The position numbers were made by a program, and so were the translations under genes. The notes under the pieces are model-generated. The model saw only the letters and a list, made by a program, of their open reading frames with translations, was not told where the DNA came from and made no database searches. From the NCBI GenBank assembly GCA_017979445.1, contig CM030719.1:22413292-22477291 (forward strand): a stretch of 64,000 nt of DNA. Reading direction: 5' to 3'. This DNA is from Akebia trifoliata (taxonomy: Eukaryota > Streptophyta > Magnoliopsida > Ranunculales > Lardizabalaceae). This document shows, one piece after another, positions 36,230-49,548 of the stretch. Within the stretch, counting starts at the first letter, position 1. Each line of letters starts with the position of its first letter.

Positions 36230-38600
36230 CTTAGGTTAGTCTAATTCTCTTCCTCTCTCTATGAAATTCAAACAAATATCGATGTGGATAGCATATATTT
36301 GATCATCCACTAAACTAATTAGTGAGATGAATGTGAAACAATATTTGGAAAATAAAAGATTTGTACTAGTTTTAACAAATTAATGTAAATTTGATTTCAA
36401 TGTAATTTATAGAAAAATAAAGATCATTAAAATCTCTAAAGAGAACAAAATTCTAACATTCTCTTTATCCAAAATCATATCTTGTTATTGTAATTGAATG
36501 TATTTTACAGAAAAATATAGAACATAGAATTACAATATTAAAGAAAATGGATTTTTCAAGTATTGGTTGATCCAAGTCCCTCACAAATTTCACAAACTTG
36601 AGTATGTGAGTTAGAACTAAACTAGTACTCACAAATAAGAAATGAATAAATAAGGTAAAAGCTTTAAAATCTTCAGTAAGGGGTTAGTTGCCGATGCAAT
36701 TAGATCATTTATGTACTTTATTCCAACTGGTCTTTGATTCAATGAAGACAAACATGCTAAGGTATACTACATCTCTATCTCTCTCTAACTATTTTGGTCA
36801 TTGCCGGATCTTTATTTTAGTTTGATTTGTGTCGACCTAGGTAGAAAAAAAAAAGAATTTGAAGATACTACTTAAAAATTAGATCTTGGTTTAAGCTTTA
36901 AATGTGGTGATCATCTTCACTTGGTTTCATTCGTTATTACGTTTATTATAATTTATTGATAAATGAATTTTGACGGACTCTTACATTGATGTTATGCAAT
37001 CATCTTCAAATGCATTAGGCTTTGGATTTCCTTCTTTGAGTCAAGTACCATACAAACTTGTATTCTTTGATATTTTAAATCTTATTATTAGTTTAAAAGA
37101 GTATAGTGAGGTTGAATGGTCGTATAGGAATCCTCAATGATTGGCAATAGTGTTTGTATAGCCCCGACATGATGGAAAGTCCACTAATCCAGTTCACGCG
37201 TTGAATTCACATTGACCTCATGAAAATATGTTTTTTGATCTTAATAACTAGGTACTTATTCATCTCTTTTTATTGGTATGTGCAAGACATTAACATGATC
37301 TTCATACAATTGAGTAATGATAAAGTTTAGTTATTGTGCCAAAGATTTCAATTCTAAACTTGATATTTCTTATAAACAATGATGCATCATTAGAAGCAAG
37401 TCATGGTGTATATCGACAAGATTTCAATGTGGTCGACAAGAGAAATCGAGAATATAGTAGATTTCCTAGTTAGTGGAGATTTTATGTTCGCTTCATTTCT
37501 CTAGTTGATTTTTGGGTCGGCAGAAGATTGCCTTTATAGGGTATAGGGAGCTTATAGATCTCTTTTACTTTTTTTTGGTATCTACTGGATTGCTGTTATA
37601 GGCTTCATTGTGATACTCTTTTAACTATTTTTTTTGTTTCTTATTAGTCACTTGTTGTAAATGGTTCGTAAACTCAGTTGTGAACTATGATTTTTGTTGG
37701 TAATGATGAAAGTTGTAGCTCCTTTGATGTAGTGCGAAGGAGTGATATAGTATATTATATAACACATGGACTTTTGCCTCTCTGAGTGCCAAGCCACTGG
37801 TGAAAATTGTATCTGACAAATATATGATCGAGGCATAATATGAAGCTAGTTCTTAACTAATCTAGATACCCATTTGTTACTTTCTCAACATACAGGTAAT
37901 AACTCGTTTATGAAAGATATGATGTCTATGTCTATCTTTTTTTACTCTTGTACATTGAAGTGAATGTCTTTTTCTTTATCTCGTTTTGGCACCATATGTA
38001 CCAGAGAATACAATTGAAATTTTGCCAAAGTAAGCTAAAGGATCATATACCACCTTCCAAATTTGATAAATAAAATTCTTGATTCTTTAACATTAGATAC
38101 TTAAGATCCTTTAACATTAGAAGCTTAAGAGAACTTGGAAAACTTTGACATAATATTAAATGCTACTTGTAAAGCAAATAAAGCATTTGTATCCATTTAG
38201 AATTTATTAAAGTGATGACATATAATATATTTCACCTTGATTTTAGGGTAAATTATTGGTGAAAGTGAGCTGATAAGATTGTGAAGGCGTATATGAAAGT
38301 GGATAAAAAGAACAAAAAAAAAAAGTTGGTTTATTGATGAATAACAACATGATAAAAAGTACTTTGTATACTACTTTCTCACGAACGAGTATTATGAAGA
38401 TCCATTTACAAGTATAATATTTCTATATACCATTTAATTACAGAGCTGAAAGAGATACAAACACCAAACACTACAATAATTTAATACTATTTATGACTTT
38501 CTTCTATTTTGTATGGGGGTACAATATTAACCCCTGAGCACTAAAATGAGATATCTCTTTTATCATGTAAAATAGAACATGTGATATTTCTGACAGTTTC
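36230..38600. other. no recognised gene
   Basis: AT-rich sequence with scattered short frames. A plus-strand stretch at 37385-37650 reads DFLVSGDFMFASFL and is interrupted by stops. I do not recognise a family, and codon runs are too short to call a gene. Confidence 0.35.
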
Positions 38601-38620
38601 TTCAAATATACATGAAGATT

Positions 38621-41600
38621 TTAAGAGTAAGATCTGATTAGTTTGAAGTTTTGGATGATTCAAGCTTTAGAAAGGTTCCCCAAGAGGAAATTTTTTGTCA
38701 TCTTATTGAGGTTCAAGAGAGAAACTGAAGTTCCATTTGTCTCGCAATACCGTTTGTCCAATCTGTCAGTGGACTAAATTAACAGTACTGGGGTCTACAG
38801 AGATACCAGACACTTCTAGGACATAGAATATATCTATTGCTTTTCCACCTTTTGTTGAGATCTCTGCTATCTTGAATTGGAAAATCCTGGTAATATTATG
38901 AGAGGAGTCCAACTATATCCTCTTTGCATATTTCTAGTTATACTCCCTACCATTTTAAACAAAAAAAATGTCAAGAGGTGATTGAACTTTGAAGTACATA
39001 TAATGTCATAGTTTAAGTTCTTGTAATACCTTTGAGGCTCGTCTTTCAATAGGTTCTTAGAGATATTAGGTCACACGTTATTGCTCTGCTTCCGAGCTTA
39101 TGGGAAGTCTATAAAAGTGTTGGATATAGTATTTCTAAATCCAAAGAAGAAAAGCCCTTGGATCTTCGATACCACACCTAATGTACTTGTCTGGCACAAA
39201 CCATAGTTGCTTTAGAATTGTGTGTCCAGATCTTAGTGTTTACCACATTGCAATGCAGGTGTGCCTATACAATGAACACTTTAGACAGTAAACCTGACCT
39301 ATCAATGATGGTTAGCTCAATTCAATTGTGTTATTTAGAGGACATTAACTCAGCTGAACCTATCAGAGAGGGTAGGAAGCAAGCATTGGTTTCCAATAAC
39401 TATAAAAGTTATCAAGTGAACAAAGAAATTTGAAATGTAGTTATCATTTGTCAAAAATACTCAAAATTGAGTAGAGACATGCTAAGAATAAGTGGGCATA
39501 GTGGAAATAATCATATACAAAAACTTCCATTTTAAGTTGACTAAAAACAGAAAAGGAAATATGAAATTCATGGTGGGTACTATGGAATACCTTGGTTATA
39601 ATGAAGTCCAAGACTCAAAAATTGAGGAAAAAAAATAAAAAAGACAATGTATCAAATGGATCCTACGAAAAAAAAAAAATTGGGTACTTCTTTAATTTGA
39701 AGACAATGATATTTGTGAAAAAAATAAACAAAACTTGAGGTAGATATGTTAGAAACCTTTATTTGATACAATTCTTTTTTCACAGACTATAAGAATGAGT
39801 AAAAATAAGAAAAACATTGCGTTAACATAGAAAAATTCATTCGAACCCAAACAGAACGGTGAAAAGGCCAATAAAGTTAAGTCCTAGAAATCATTTACAG
39901 GGTTTAAATGATTCACAAGGACATTGAACACATCCCTTACATATTTCCTTCTGAAAGTGCCATTACTTGAGTGGCCACCTAGTTTTATGCTCTAGGAACC
40001 AAATATGACTCTAAACAGATAAAAAACACTAAGTAATGAATAGATTATGGGTACGTAGATCAGGTTACGAGATTAGAAGGTGTTAGGCATCAATCTTGCA
40101 TAGCGAAAATCGATCTCTACTCCTCTCAAATATTTATATTGTAAAAAATAACCTAAATTCAAAATAAAAATAAAATAAAAAATTATATTTTCTTTTACCT
40201 GAGTGATTATGACGATCGATTCTCTTAGAAATTGACAGTGAGTGTTCCTCATGTGAATCTTCTCAATTTATCTTTATTATTAGATATGCTTTCAATCATC
40301 GATAAGACTTTTTTCTTGTAGATCTAAATGTTTTATGACTTTTTAGAGTGTTTTTAGGGTTTCTGGGTATTTTTTAGGTTGAAAATTAAGGTTTGAGGGT
40401 TATGTATTTACTTGGGATTTCAAATTTAAGGTTTTGGAAAAAATTTTGACCTTTATTTTTAGGGAGAGTTTTTTTATCTTTATTTTGTAGGATTTCTCAA
40501 GTCCTCCGAAATTAGGTGGTGGAGTCTCCTTTTTAAAGAGTTTTAATGATAAGATTAGGTTTCTTAGAGATAAGATCTATCTCTAACTAATCTGTTAAAT
40601 GGTTTACATAAGATTTTAATTAGTTTTATTTAAATTTTGATTTTTTCTTACTTAAATAGAATGGATTTTTAAAATTTTGGAAAATCTCAAATGGAGAGTT
40701 CTTTATTAAATTATTCTGAATTCTTTGGGACCCCCGATGGAGGATTCTTTATTAAATATCAGGTGGGCCCACTTGAATAAATGAGTCACTACTTGAAATT
40801 TGGCCATTGGGCTTAATTAATTGAGTTTACTTGTTCAAAAGTTTTAATTTGATTTATTAAGATTTCACTTTACATTAATCAACATTTTTGACGTTTTGGA
40901 ATATTTAGAAATCAATTTTTTTTATAAGGAATTCAATAAGAATATTGGTTTGTGTCACTCATAGATTTTTGGCATGAAATGATCGTGGACCCTATGAGGG
41001 ATTTTTGGTAATTTTGTTGAATTTTGTGAAAATTGGCGAAACAGTTTATTTGATTTTAGTTTAATGTTTTATGTGTTTGGAAGGGTTTTCCTAAACGTAA
41101 CGTAGTCTCTAGGGATGTTTTGGTGTCAGGGGTATTTTGATAATTTGATCATTTTTTGATAATTTTTCTCGTAAAACTTCTTTTAATCTCAAAATGATGA
41201 TTTCTATGTTTTGGATAATATTTTCCTAGTGTATCGTGATTTCTAAAGTTTGATTGAAATATCTCATCAAAGTTTTGAAAACACATCTAGTAACAAATAA
41301 AATTTTAGAATATTCATCCATCATTGGGAATCGTCGTAATCCAGTTGATGAGTTGATTAATCAGGCGAGTGCAAAAATAGGGTGTCTACACCTTCATAAA
41401 TATTTTGCAAAGAATTTTATAAGGGTTAGTAAAAAAAAATCATACAATATTAAAGTCTAGATAATTTACAAGGACATAAAATTTTGAATACTGGGATATA
41501 TAGTTTTAGATTGAGACGAAGATAATAAACAAAGAAAAAAAATATTTAATCAATTTTTATTTGTGTAGCTTGATAAAATAACCATACCATCCATATACCA

Positions 41601-41700
41601 TTCCCCATCAGAAGATATGTATGCCTTTATGATGATAACGTTCAAATTTGATAAAATTTGAATTATAACTGTAGACATGAGAAGTTCATATTTGAACATC
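38621..41700 (-). pseudogene. ACT-domain-repeat (ACR) protein pseudogene
   Basis: Pieces of all parts of a plant ACR protein lie in order on the minus strand. ACT1 is at 41575-41665 (IIQILSNLNVIIIKAYISSD, then GEWYMDG). ACT2 is at about 39215-39395 (NACFLPSL, IELTIIDRSGLLSKVF, AHLHCNVVNTKIWTHNSKA). The end of ACT3 is at about 39035-39150 (KYYIQHFYRLPISSEAEQ, PIERRAS). ACT4 and the tail are at 38621-38955 (LEICKEDIVGLLS, then in another frame EISTKGGKAIDIFYVLEVSG and QIGQTVLRD, ending LIRSYS before TAA at 38621-38623). An intron with GT-AG edges is still visible between ACT3 and ACT4 (about 38957-39020), so this is not a processed copy. At least six in-frame stops, frame changes and loss of the ACT2-ACT3 junction show it is dead. 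Intact ACR proteins are thought to sense amino acids. Confidence 0.85.
39450..41560. mobile_element. retroelement-like filling between ACT1 and ACT2 relics
   Basis: Phrases such as GAAGGTGTTAGGCATCAATC (40077) and AGGGTGTCTACACC (41378) are of the kind seen in leader and LTR ends of large plant Ty3-type elements. No gag-pol frame is readable, so the identification is inference from pattern only. Confidence 0.3.
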
Positions 41701-42865
41701 AATGCTACATAGTTAGGAGTCGCCACCATTCTTTTTTGGAAATGGATGTGAATGGGCACTCGAAATGATTTGAAAATTATTTTTGCATTGTAGTGACTCT
41801 CATTTATTGGAAAATGCATGGTCTACCTAGGATCTAGGTAAGGAGGTCCGATAAAAGGGTAGAGAAGGGGTTAGGCACCTATCCTCTTCACCAAAGGTGG
41901 TTACTTTGCTTGGCCATTCTTTTTTATAAAAATTTAAGAACATGAATAGAAATGCATGAAGATGTATGGTAGGAGTAGTATGTGCATTGAGTGAAATGTT
42001 TATTTAACCAAAGGGCTTTGATTTCAATGTGACCTTAAGGGCATCTTATGAGAAATGATGACCCATATATCCACATTATTTTTATGTATGTGAATGTTGG
42101 TTTTGAGCTATTAGAGAGATTCCATGATGGAGTTCCCTTGAGGCCACAACCTTAATGTATGTATGCATAGCTAAAAACTTAGTGTTTCACCTCATCAAGA
42201 GGGTGATATATTTCTTCATCATTGTTATGCATATGTGAGTGTGTTCATTATGTACAACATAATGCATGAGATATATAGTAAAGGGAAAGTGAGCTTCAAC
42301 CCCTACCCTTTCGATCGAACCTTAGTCCAACCTATCAGAAATAGGGGAGGGTGTGCATTACATCCTAGGGATCTCTAAAAGTAAAAATAAAATGGAGTGT
42401 TAGAAGAAGAATATGCAACTTAAGAATAAGCCTAAACTATACCCACATTGTCCCTTGAGGTTTCTTAAATGAGCTTGAGTCTTGAAATGACTTTAAGAGT
42501 TAAGTGCTTGGGTTGATGATTAGAGATGAGGGAGTTTATTGATTGAAGGTTGAAAGGTAGGTAAAAGTTCTTAAGTAGAAGCTTAGGTTGAGAGAAAATT
42601 GAAGTTAGTAGAAATTTGGGTAGAGTTTAGGGTAGAGAAATGGGGGCTTAAAAGCATTAATTGTTAATAGAAAGTGAGAGTATTTATAGAGCTTTTGGAA
42701 AACTTTTGGGGATAAAGTGGTCCAATCCTAAAAATAAATAGAATGGACTTGAGATTTATGTTATTTCTTTTGGATTTTACATTTGTGTGAGGGTAAAGAT
42801 GACATTTGTGAAGAAACTTAAAAAATATTATTTGATATTTGATTTTTTGGTAAATAGATATGATA
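41700..42865. mobile_element. retroelement leader-like sequence abutting ACR exon
   Basis: It begins around TTAGGAGTCGCCACCATTC (41712) and continues with CTACCTAGGATCTAGGTAAG and GGGGTTAGGCACCTATCCTC, which I associate with untranslated leaders of large plant LTR retrotransposons. It cuts off the upstream side of the ACT1 relic. A matching end-like phrase, GAGGTGTCTATAA, stands at 46749. No coding sequence is left. Confidence 0.35.
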
Positions 42866-45800
42866 GAACAAAAAATACTTTTGGGAGGGTGAATAGGAGA
42901 GTGACATGTGTAAAGGTGAAGTAGTAAGTGAAAAGTAGACCTTGGTTGTGGCGCTCCGCCAAACACTAATACAAAGCCCCATGTTAGATCTCGAGGCACA
43001 AGGTGGCGCCTTGAAATTTTGGCATAGTCTCCTCTATTTATGTTAGCATTCCAAGGCGTTCAACCTGCACTTGATAAACGACATACAATCCTGCATATAT
43101 ACATACAAAATATAATACTAGCGAAAGCCTATATACATCTAATAACATATGATAGATCAGAGTGCGGAAAGATAAATAAAATACAGGATTATACAAAACT
43201 CTTTACTCTAACAAAAGTCCTATCGCTCAAAACCAAAATCTATGTTACTCTTGGACAAATCAACACTAGTAGGAGTAATAATCACAGTACTCACCAGGTG
43301 ACGGAGTCTGGTCATCTATCTAACCCACCAGGTGGTTCCCACTTGTTGGTTTTATGCTCGCTTCACCTACAGTAGACTCTGAAACTAAAAAAATAGGAAG
43401 GAAATGGTGAGTAACAATGGTTACCCAGTAAGAAAACAAACAATTTTTGCCAATAACCCCTCCTAACATGAATGAATAAGTATACTAAATCATTTTAACA
43501 ATACAAAGTTTTACAGAAAAAACTACGATAAATTGGTACATATAGTTAGGGATGAGCAACTAAATATTTTAAAACTAACATTTCGTCAATCAACAATACT
43601 CACTATAATATTTTCTTTTTATACAAATCAAATTAATCAAATGAAAACATGAAACATGCATTTTATTTTATATATCAAAATAAGGTAACAGATACATAAT
43701 ACACAATGGTGGAGTAATGGAATCGGATAGTTGGGATTCACGACTGGATTGCTCCCAGTAGGGACTTGATGTTTCATATTTTTTACTGGCTTTTAGTTCT
43801 TGATTTTGTAGTCAATTTCTGTACTTATCACACTTGGTTGACCATTTATCCGTCTCAGGCTAGCCGTTTGACGTGACCGTAAGCAATGTGTCTCTTTTCG
43901 ATGTGTCAGAACGTTCGATTACTATAGATTGTTAGTGATCACTGACTAATCATCTTCGTCTATGCCTATCAGGCGTGCATGTGATTCCCAAATATATAAA
44001 TCATTCGTATACGACCACCTTTACATTATGAGTTCACTGGTAAAGATAGAGAGAAATAGCCCGGATTCCAGTTGTGACTCCATTCTCATACGCGTCCCAT
44101 ACCACGTATGAGTTTGGTTGTCCCTATCGTACATCCCAAGATAGTACACCACTCTGGATGATATAATGCACTATCTCTTCAGGCATTCATAGACTCCTTA
44201 ATAGCTCACAAAATAGCTACATATAAATATTATTTTCATTTGAAAACAAAAGAAAAATTAACAATACAAGGTTGAGAATGGATATTCAGTTTTCTACCAT
44301 GCAACTGTGGCCACCCGGCCTAAAATAAATAACATAACGGAAAAGTAAACAGTGCCTCGCGCTAATAAAAAGTAAATAAACATGCAACCAGTAACATTAT
44401 CCCTGGATATCCGTTCACCAACCTACACACAACACAACAATGTAAAATATAGACATCACCCATCAGGCATGATTCTGACATTTTACCGTTTCATACCCTT
44501 TTTTCTTTTTTTTGATTTTTACAGTTTTCAATCTATCAAACAAAATATCCACTTTCTGATATTCATCAACTCAATATGAGTTCATTGAATATTAAAATAT
44601 TTTTCCAACTATGAAATTTGTTTTCATCAATAACATAGAAAAATATATAAAACTTAGATCAAAACGGGGTCCGAACGGTGCACAAGACCCAACTGACAGA
44701 AATAACCCGGTGAAATATCATACTCATGTATAATTTATTATAAAATACAATTAAACATATCAAATATACAAGTTCTGACGTGAATTTGAAATAACCGATT
44801 GAATTCTATATTTTTGGAAACATATCACAAATTTTTAATAAAATCTTAAATGTAATTTTCACAATCTACGATTACTAATAGAAATTGAGAATTTCTTACT
44901 ATCTCTGTGCGACGGAATTAAAGCACGTGCGTAGAAATCAAGGAAATTGGCACGAAAATCAAGATGAATCGGATTTTGAGACGGCTAATTTTTGAATTTG
45001 ACCTGATAGTTTCGAAGATCTCGACGTCGTTGTACTTTCTCCTTTCTACCACGGAAGATGATTTGACCCCGAAACGGGGAAAATCCGAGGTCAAAGTTTC
45101 AAAACCTCCGTATATAAATACGGCTAATTTTTGATGATACGAGGTAATAAATAATGTGAAATGAAAAGAAGTTGGGTGGATTTTGTAGAGAACGAGACTG
45201 CGGACGTTTCTCCCTTTTACGTTGGAAGTCCACGGTGAGCTATTCGCCTTGAATCTGAGGTTGAAAATCGGAGAAAAAAATGATTTTTTTTAAAAAAAAT
45301 AGGTCGACTGGTTTTGGTTGGTTTAAAACGATGAATAGTGAAAAAAAATTAAAATTTTATTTTATTTATATAAATCTTGGGATGAAATCGGTATTTTGCC
45401 TATTGTTTCGATCGACGATAATTTAACAATCCGGACTCCAAAAGTGACGAATGAATATTCTATTTTATCTAATTTTTCGTTCTAAATCTAATAGTATGGT
45501 CAATTTCTATAAATTTTATCTCTAGCAAAAATTTACATTTTTGGCCCAATGGGACCCTAAAATTTGACGTCGTTTTCGTTTTTGACGATATTTCAACTTT
45601 TTAGGCTTTAAAAGTGACAAGTAAATAGTACATGTTCAATAATTTTTTATTATGAACCCAATGATGTAATCGAATCTTAATAATTATTGTTCTAACAAAA
45701 AATTACTGTTTTAACCTGGTCCGACTCAATAATCAAGGATTTTACAACTTTTATGTTCAAACTCGCATTTGAGCATGCTTACAGGCTAAAGTATATTTTT

Positions 45801-46165
45801 TTAATTATTTTGAATATAATAGTAAGATTAGATTTTATTAAAAATGATCAGAACAAAGTTTTATAATTTTACCCTAAGTCCTACTTTCAGGATTTTATCA
45901 AAATTTTATTATTTCCTCGAGATACGAATCAAAAACTTAGGATTTTAAATTGGTTCATTTGTAAATAACTCATAAGGAAAGGGTGAATGTATATTTTTTA
46001 AATGAATTAATGGGAGAACAAAAGTATTTTTGGAAAAGTGAGTAGGGGAGTGTCATGTGTAAATGTGAAATGATAGGTTAAAAGTAAACCTTGGTTCATT
46101 TGTAAATAATTCATAAAGCAATGATGGATATGTATTTTTTAAATGGGCTAATGAGAGAGCTCCAT
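42866..46165. repeat. ~143-bp tandem repeat, first unit split by a solo LTR
   Basis: Unit 1 is 42866-42946 plus 45950-46016; unit 2 is 46017-46165. Shared phrases are AACAAAA.TA.TTTTGG, GAGTGNCATGTGTAAANGTG, AAAAGTANACCTTGGTTCAT, TTGTAAATAA.TCATAA and TATTTTTTAAATG. The intact unit 2 reads straight through the point where unit 1 is interrupted. Confidence 0.75.
42947..45949. mobile_element. 3.0-kb solo LTR (TGTAACGCC-type family, copy 1)
   Basis: The start TGTGGCGCTCCGCCAAAC corresponds to TGTAACGCCCCCAAAT of copy 2, and the end CGAGATACGAATCAAAAACT plus TAGGATTTTAAA corresponds to CGAGATAGTGTAAAAACTTC plus TGGGGTATTACA. Internal blocks align over at least 600 bp (GATAAAGATAGA.AGAAA, CC.GGAT.CCAGTTGTGA, CATACCACGTATGAG). 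It is flanked by TTGGT on both sides (42942-42946 and 45950-45954), and a neighbouring repeat unit preserves the empty site. There are no internal genes. Confidence 0.8.
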
Positions 46166-47427
46166 ATATGTACTTGAAGATTCTCACATTTTGAGGGTAT
46201 GATTGGAAGTTCTCTCAACTTTATGGATTATTACCAAATACCATAACACCTTTTTGGTTTGACCACACTTTTTGGAAAGAATATTTTTGAATTTTCATAA
46301 GGGGGAATTGACTTCCAATTAGATTGAATCATTAGGTATTGGGGGCTTATGAGAGATCAACATGTGTCATCCCTTGAGAGAGTGTGAGAGAGTGGGCTGA
46401 GTATTGGGCTTAGAATGAACTTAGGGAATAGACTTAGATAATGGATAATGGGTTTGGAGATAGACTTGGTTTATAGATAATGGTATTATGGATTTTGGGT
46501 TAAGGTGTGGGTGATGGATCGGTTAATGGAAAACGAATATGGATCTGAATTGGATCATGGAGGTGGTATGGGATTAGATTTGATTAGGACAAGGTTGAGT
46601 ATGCAAAATTATATGACATGATGCATGCATGTATGTATGCATGAAAATGATGCTAAGTGACAATGCGGGCTCGTCGAAAGACTTAAATTCTTAGTTGGAA
46701 TCAATTCGAGAAAATTTGGATTTTTCTAAAGGGGTTCGTGCAAACTGAGGTGTCTATAATAACAAAAGGAGAATTCCATGTTTATTGCACTATCCACCTA
46801 AGAGAATTGTTGTTTAATAATTTCCATGGAATACCTTACTTCATAGAAGCATAAAAAGTAAAACAAAAGAAGCTAATAATAGATGAACCCTGTTTAACAA
46901 TTCGATCGTGTTCTAAAAAACTAGAACAAGAATTAATAAAAATGTTCAAGGTTTTTAAACTTTATGAGGATGACAGTGGTACGCTCACAAACATCATTAT
47001 CAATGACAAGCCTGCCAAGACTAAAAAATTGAAAAATGAAAAAAGAAAACAAATTAGATAGAGAAGCATGTACAAAGAGAAAAATAAAAATAAAGATATT
47101 TGATATTTTCCAAATAATATTTTCATAATCTAACGTATATGAGTTAAATAATGAGCTAACAAGCCAGATAAAATCCGATATGAGGCCCATATAATTTTCA
47201 TAATCAAGTGGAGAAAGAAAACCAAAATTTTCCCAACATAAGTATAATCCCTTAAACAAAATGAGAAAAAAATGATAAAACAAAACAAAACTTAGAAAAT
47301 TTCAAAGGTCCTTAACACTAATTTATACAAAACTTCATGTCCAACCCTTAAAAACTATTTAGAATCCATCATCTTCAATTAAACCCAACTGTGTTTCCAA
47401 ACCAGATGAATGAGAGAACCTTGATTT
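46166..47427. other. non-coding, probably retroelement remnant
   Basis: GATGGATAATGGGTT-type repetitive purine-rich sequence, a CATGCATGTATGTATGCATG run at about 46623 and the phrase GAGGTGTCTATAA at 46749. No frame with recognisable domains. The minus-strand 116-codon frame at 46933-47283 is phenylalanine-rich and unlike any family I know. Confidence 0.3.
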
Positions 47428-47750
47428 AGGAGCTTCGTTTTCGATGTCAAATTTTAGATTATGTTTGTTGGAGCTTGATCGGCGTTTGTTCGTGACGAAG
47501 AAAGATGAATGGAGTTATAGTTTCTATTAAGGTTTTGGGAGAGACACAAAATTGAGTTTTTTAGTTATTTTTTCTTAGTTGAGAGTGCATGGAAGAAGAA
47601 GTTTGATGTAGCAAATGACTTATGTGGCAGTGAAGTTCGAGATGCATGCTAATGAAATTCAATGACTATAAAAGTAGTTCGCACGATTCCCTCCCACGAA
47701 CAAGCATGGGATAGCCGGACTCTTTTTAAAAATTAAATTTATGAGCCAAA
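47428..47750. repeat. right arm of the widely spaced inverted repeat
   Basis: This is the reverse-complement relative of 35930-36225. Similarity fades beyond the TTTTTAAAAAGAGTCC-type stretch on the outer side and beyond AAACGAAGCTCCT on the inner side. It may be a terminal inverted repeat of one large element, or simply a second, oppositely inserted copy of a small dispersed repeat. Confidence 0.6.
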
Positions 47751-48354
47751 ATCAAAATCCCATCAAGCTAATATTGTTTGTGAAAATTGGTCGTATGGGA
47801 AAAAAAACTTCATCTTGGGATTGACATTGAATTGAAAACATTTACCTCGGAGATCAAAGTGGATAGGTTTTTAGAAGAAAAAAAAAGTCAATGATTTTTT
47901 GCTAATGACACCAACTTCCTATTAAAAAATTTCATTTGAAAAAAGTGGACTTATGTAAAGATAACTAAATATGAATTAAATTATTTATTTGTGAGATTAA
48001 TATCATTGTTATTGTTTAATTGTAATTAAGAGTATTGTGAGTTCGTGACAACTTTTCATTGGTTGATGAGTTTATCAATGTGAAATATGATATCGTAATG
48101 TCCTCAAATGTATTATAGATTGAGTATGTGATTGGCTTAAGGCCAATACAAAAGTTGTAGTAAATCAACTTTTTACATTTAATGTTGTCACGATTATGGA
48201 TGAAATTGGGTCATTTATTTATATGGTTATTAGAGAGTTAGTGTGATCTCATTAAATTAACAACATATGTATCATGATATACTATAACAATTATTACATA
48301 TACAACACAATAGTGCTTTAGTATACATTGATTGAAGGTTTGTTCGTTACTGCT

Positions 48355-48760
48355 GTTTTGATAAGCAAAAAAGAAAATATTAAGGAGAAAGCGAGGTCGG
48401 ACAAGATAAGCAACTAAGCGAAACAAGATATAAAGAGACTAGACAACCTGTAAATAGCAAACCCTCTCCCAATTTGTTGCAAAATCATCAAATACAACTC
48501 CTCTAAACTCAACAGAAATCTTTGATTAAAAGAAAACAAATCCTAAAATAGAAATGATGATTGCTTAAATGTCTAGTGATTTGCTCTAAATAGCACACCT
48601 ATTTATTTATTTTTTTTTTCCAAATTTTCCAACAAATTGCAAATGAAGTATTACTCTACAAGAGCCTCCTAGCCTCTGAGAATGCATAACCAGAAAGCAT
48701 AAATGACTCAAATAAGGGTTGTTTGGCCACACAAAAATTATTTAGATATCCTGAGTTAAA
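48355..48760 (-). mobile_element. LINE 3' fragment
   Basis: Minus-strand reading gives FICNLLENLEKK followed by a GVLFRANH stretch (the degenerate IWKERNRRIF region of L1-type ORF2), then EELYLMILQQIGRGF, and closes in a TATTTTCTTTTTTGCTTATC 3' tail. It has several stops and is short. Confidence 0.45.
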
Positions 48761-49522
48761 ATTTCCTTGACCTATAGTGGTACTCCCTGAGATAGATTAA
48801 CTTTCATTTTGTTTGTCTGACATTGATCCTGACATAGATTTAGTCTATATAATATTTGTTTGACGCTGATGCAAGTTTATTATGATACAATAAAGAAATT
48901 ATATTTAAATTTTATATAAAACTTAGTTTAAAATAACTATTGAAAATAAAATTTAAAGGCAAAAAATTAAATATCTATTAAAATAAAAAAAATATTTCAT
49001 TTTCATGTTTTTGAAAATCATTTCATTAGGTCTTTGCAATTGTTCTTTGAGCTATGGTATGTTTTATAAGCAAGAGATTTTTTATTATTATTTTAAATCT
49101 TTCGTTAATTAAACCCACGGATTAGAAAAAAAAATGATTGATCAAAGGTGAAAAATATGTTTTTTATATTTGTTTTCTTGTTTAAAGTTCTTAAAATTTT
49201 AATATATACATTTCTTTCACACCCAATCACGTTTTTGGATGAACTCATGTTGTCGCATCCAAAAAAATGATCTGATGTCACATGAATGTAGACACATGCT
49301 TTTAAGGACTTCGATTTTTTTAAATATGTTAGTTTTCACCATTGAATTTTAATTTTAAATTTGAGAGTTCGATAATCATCCATTTTTAACACCTTGGATG
49401 AAACTCAAAATAGACTTATGGTTTTTTTTTTTTTTTTTTTTTTAATCTGAGTTTTTTCATGAAATCTAGAAGACTGTGGTGTTGCATTGTCAAAAGGGTA
49501 ATAATGTTAGCTTAAGGACCCT

Positions 49523-49548
49523 TAGTAAGATTTCATGAAATCTTACTA
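49523..49548. repeat. perfect 26-bp palindrome
   Basis: A perfect palindrome centred on the ATTTCATGAAAT core with TAGTAAG/CTTACTA outer arms. It has no loop. The outer motif TTAGTAAG recurs at about 49551. Nearby, 49900-49926 is another inverted pair (GGCTCAAAGC with GCTTTGAGCC). Function unknown. Confidence 0.7.
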
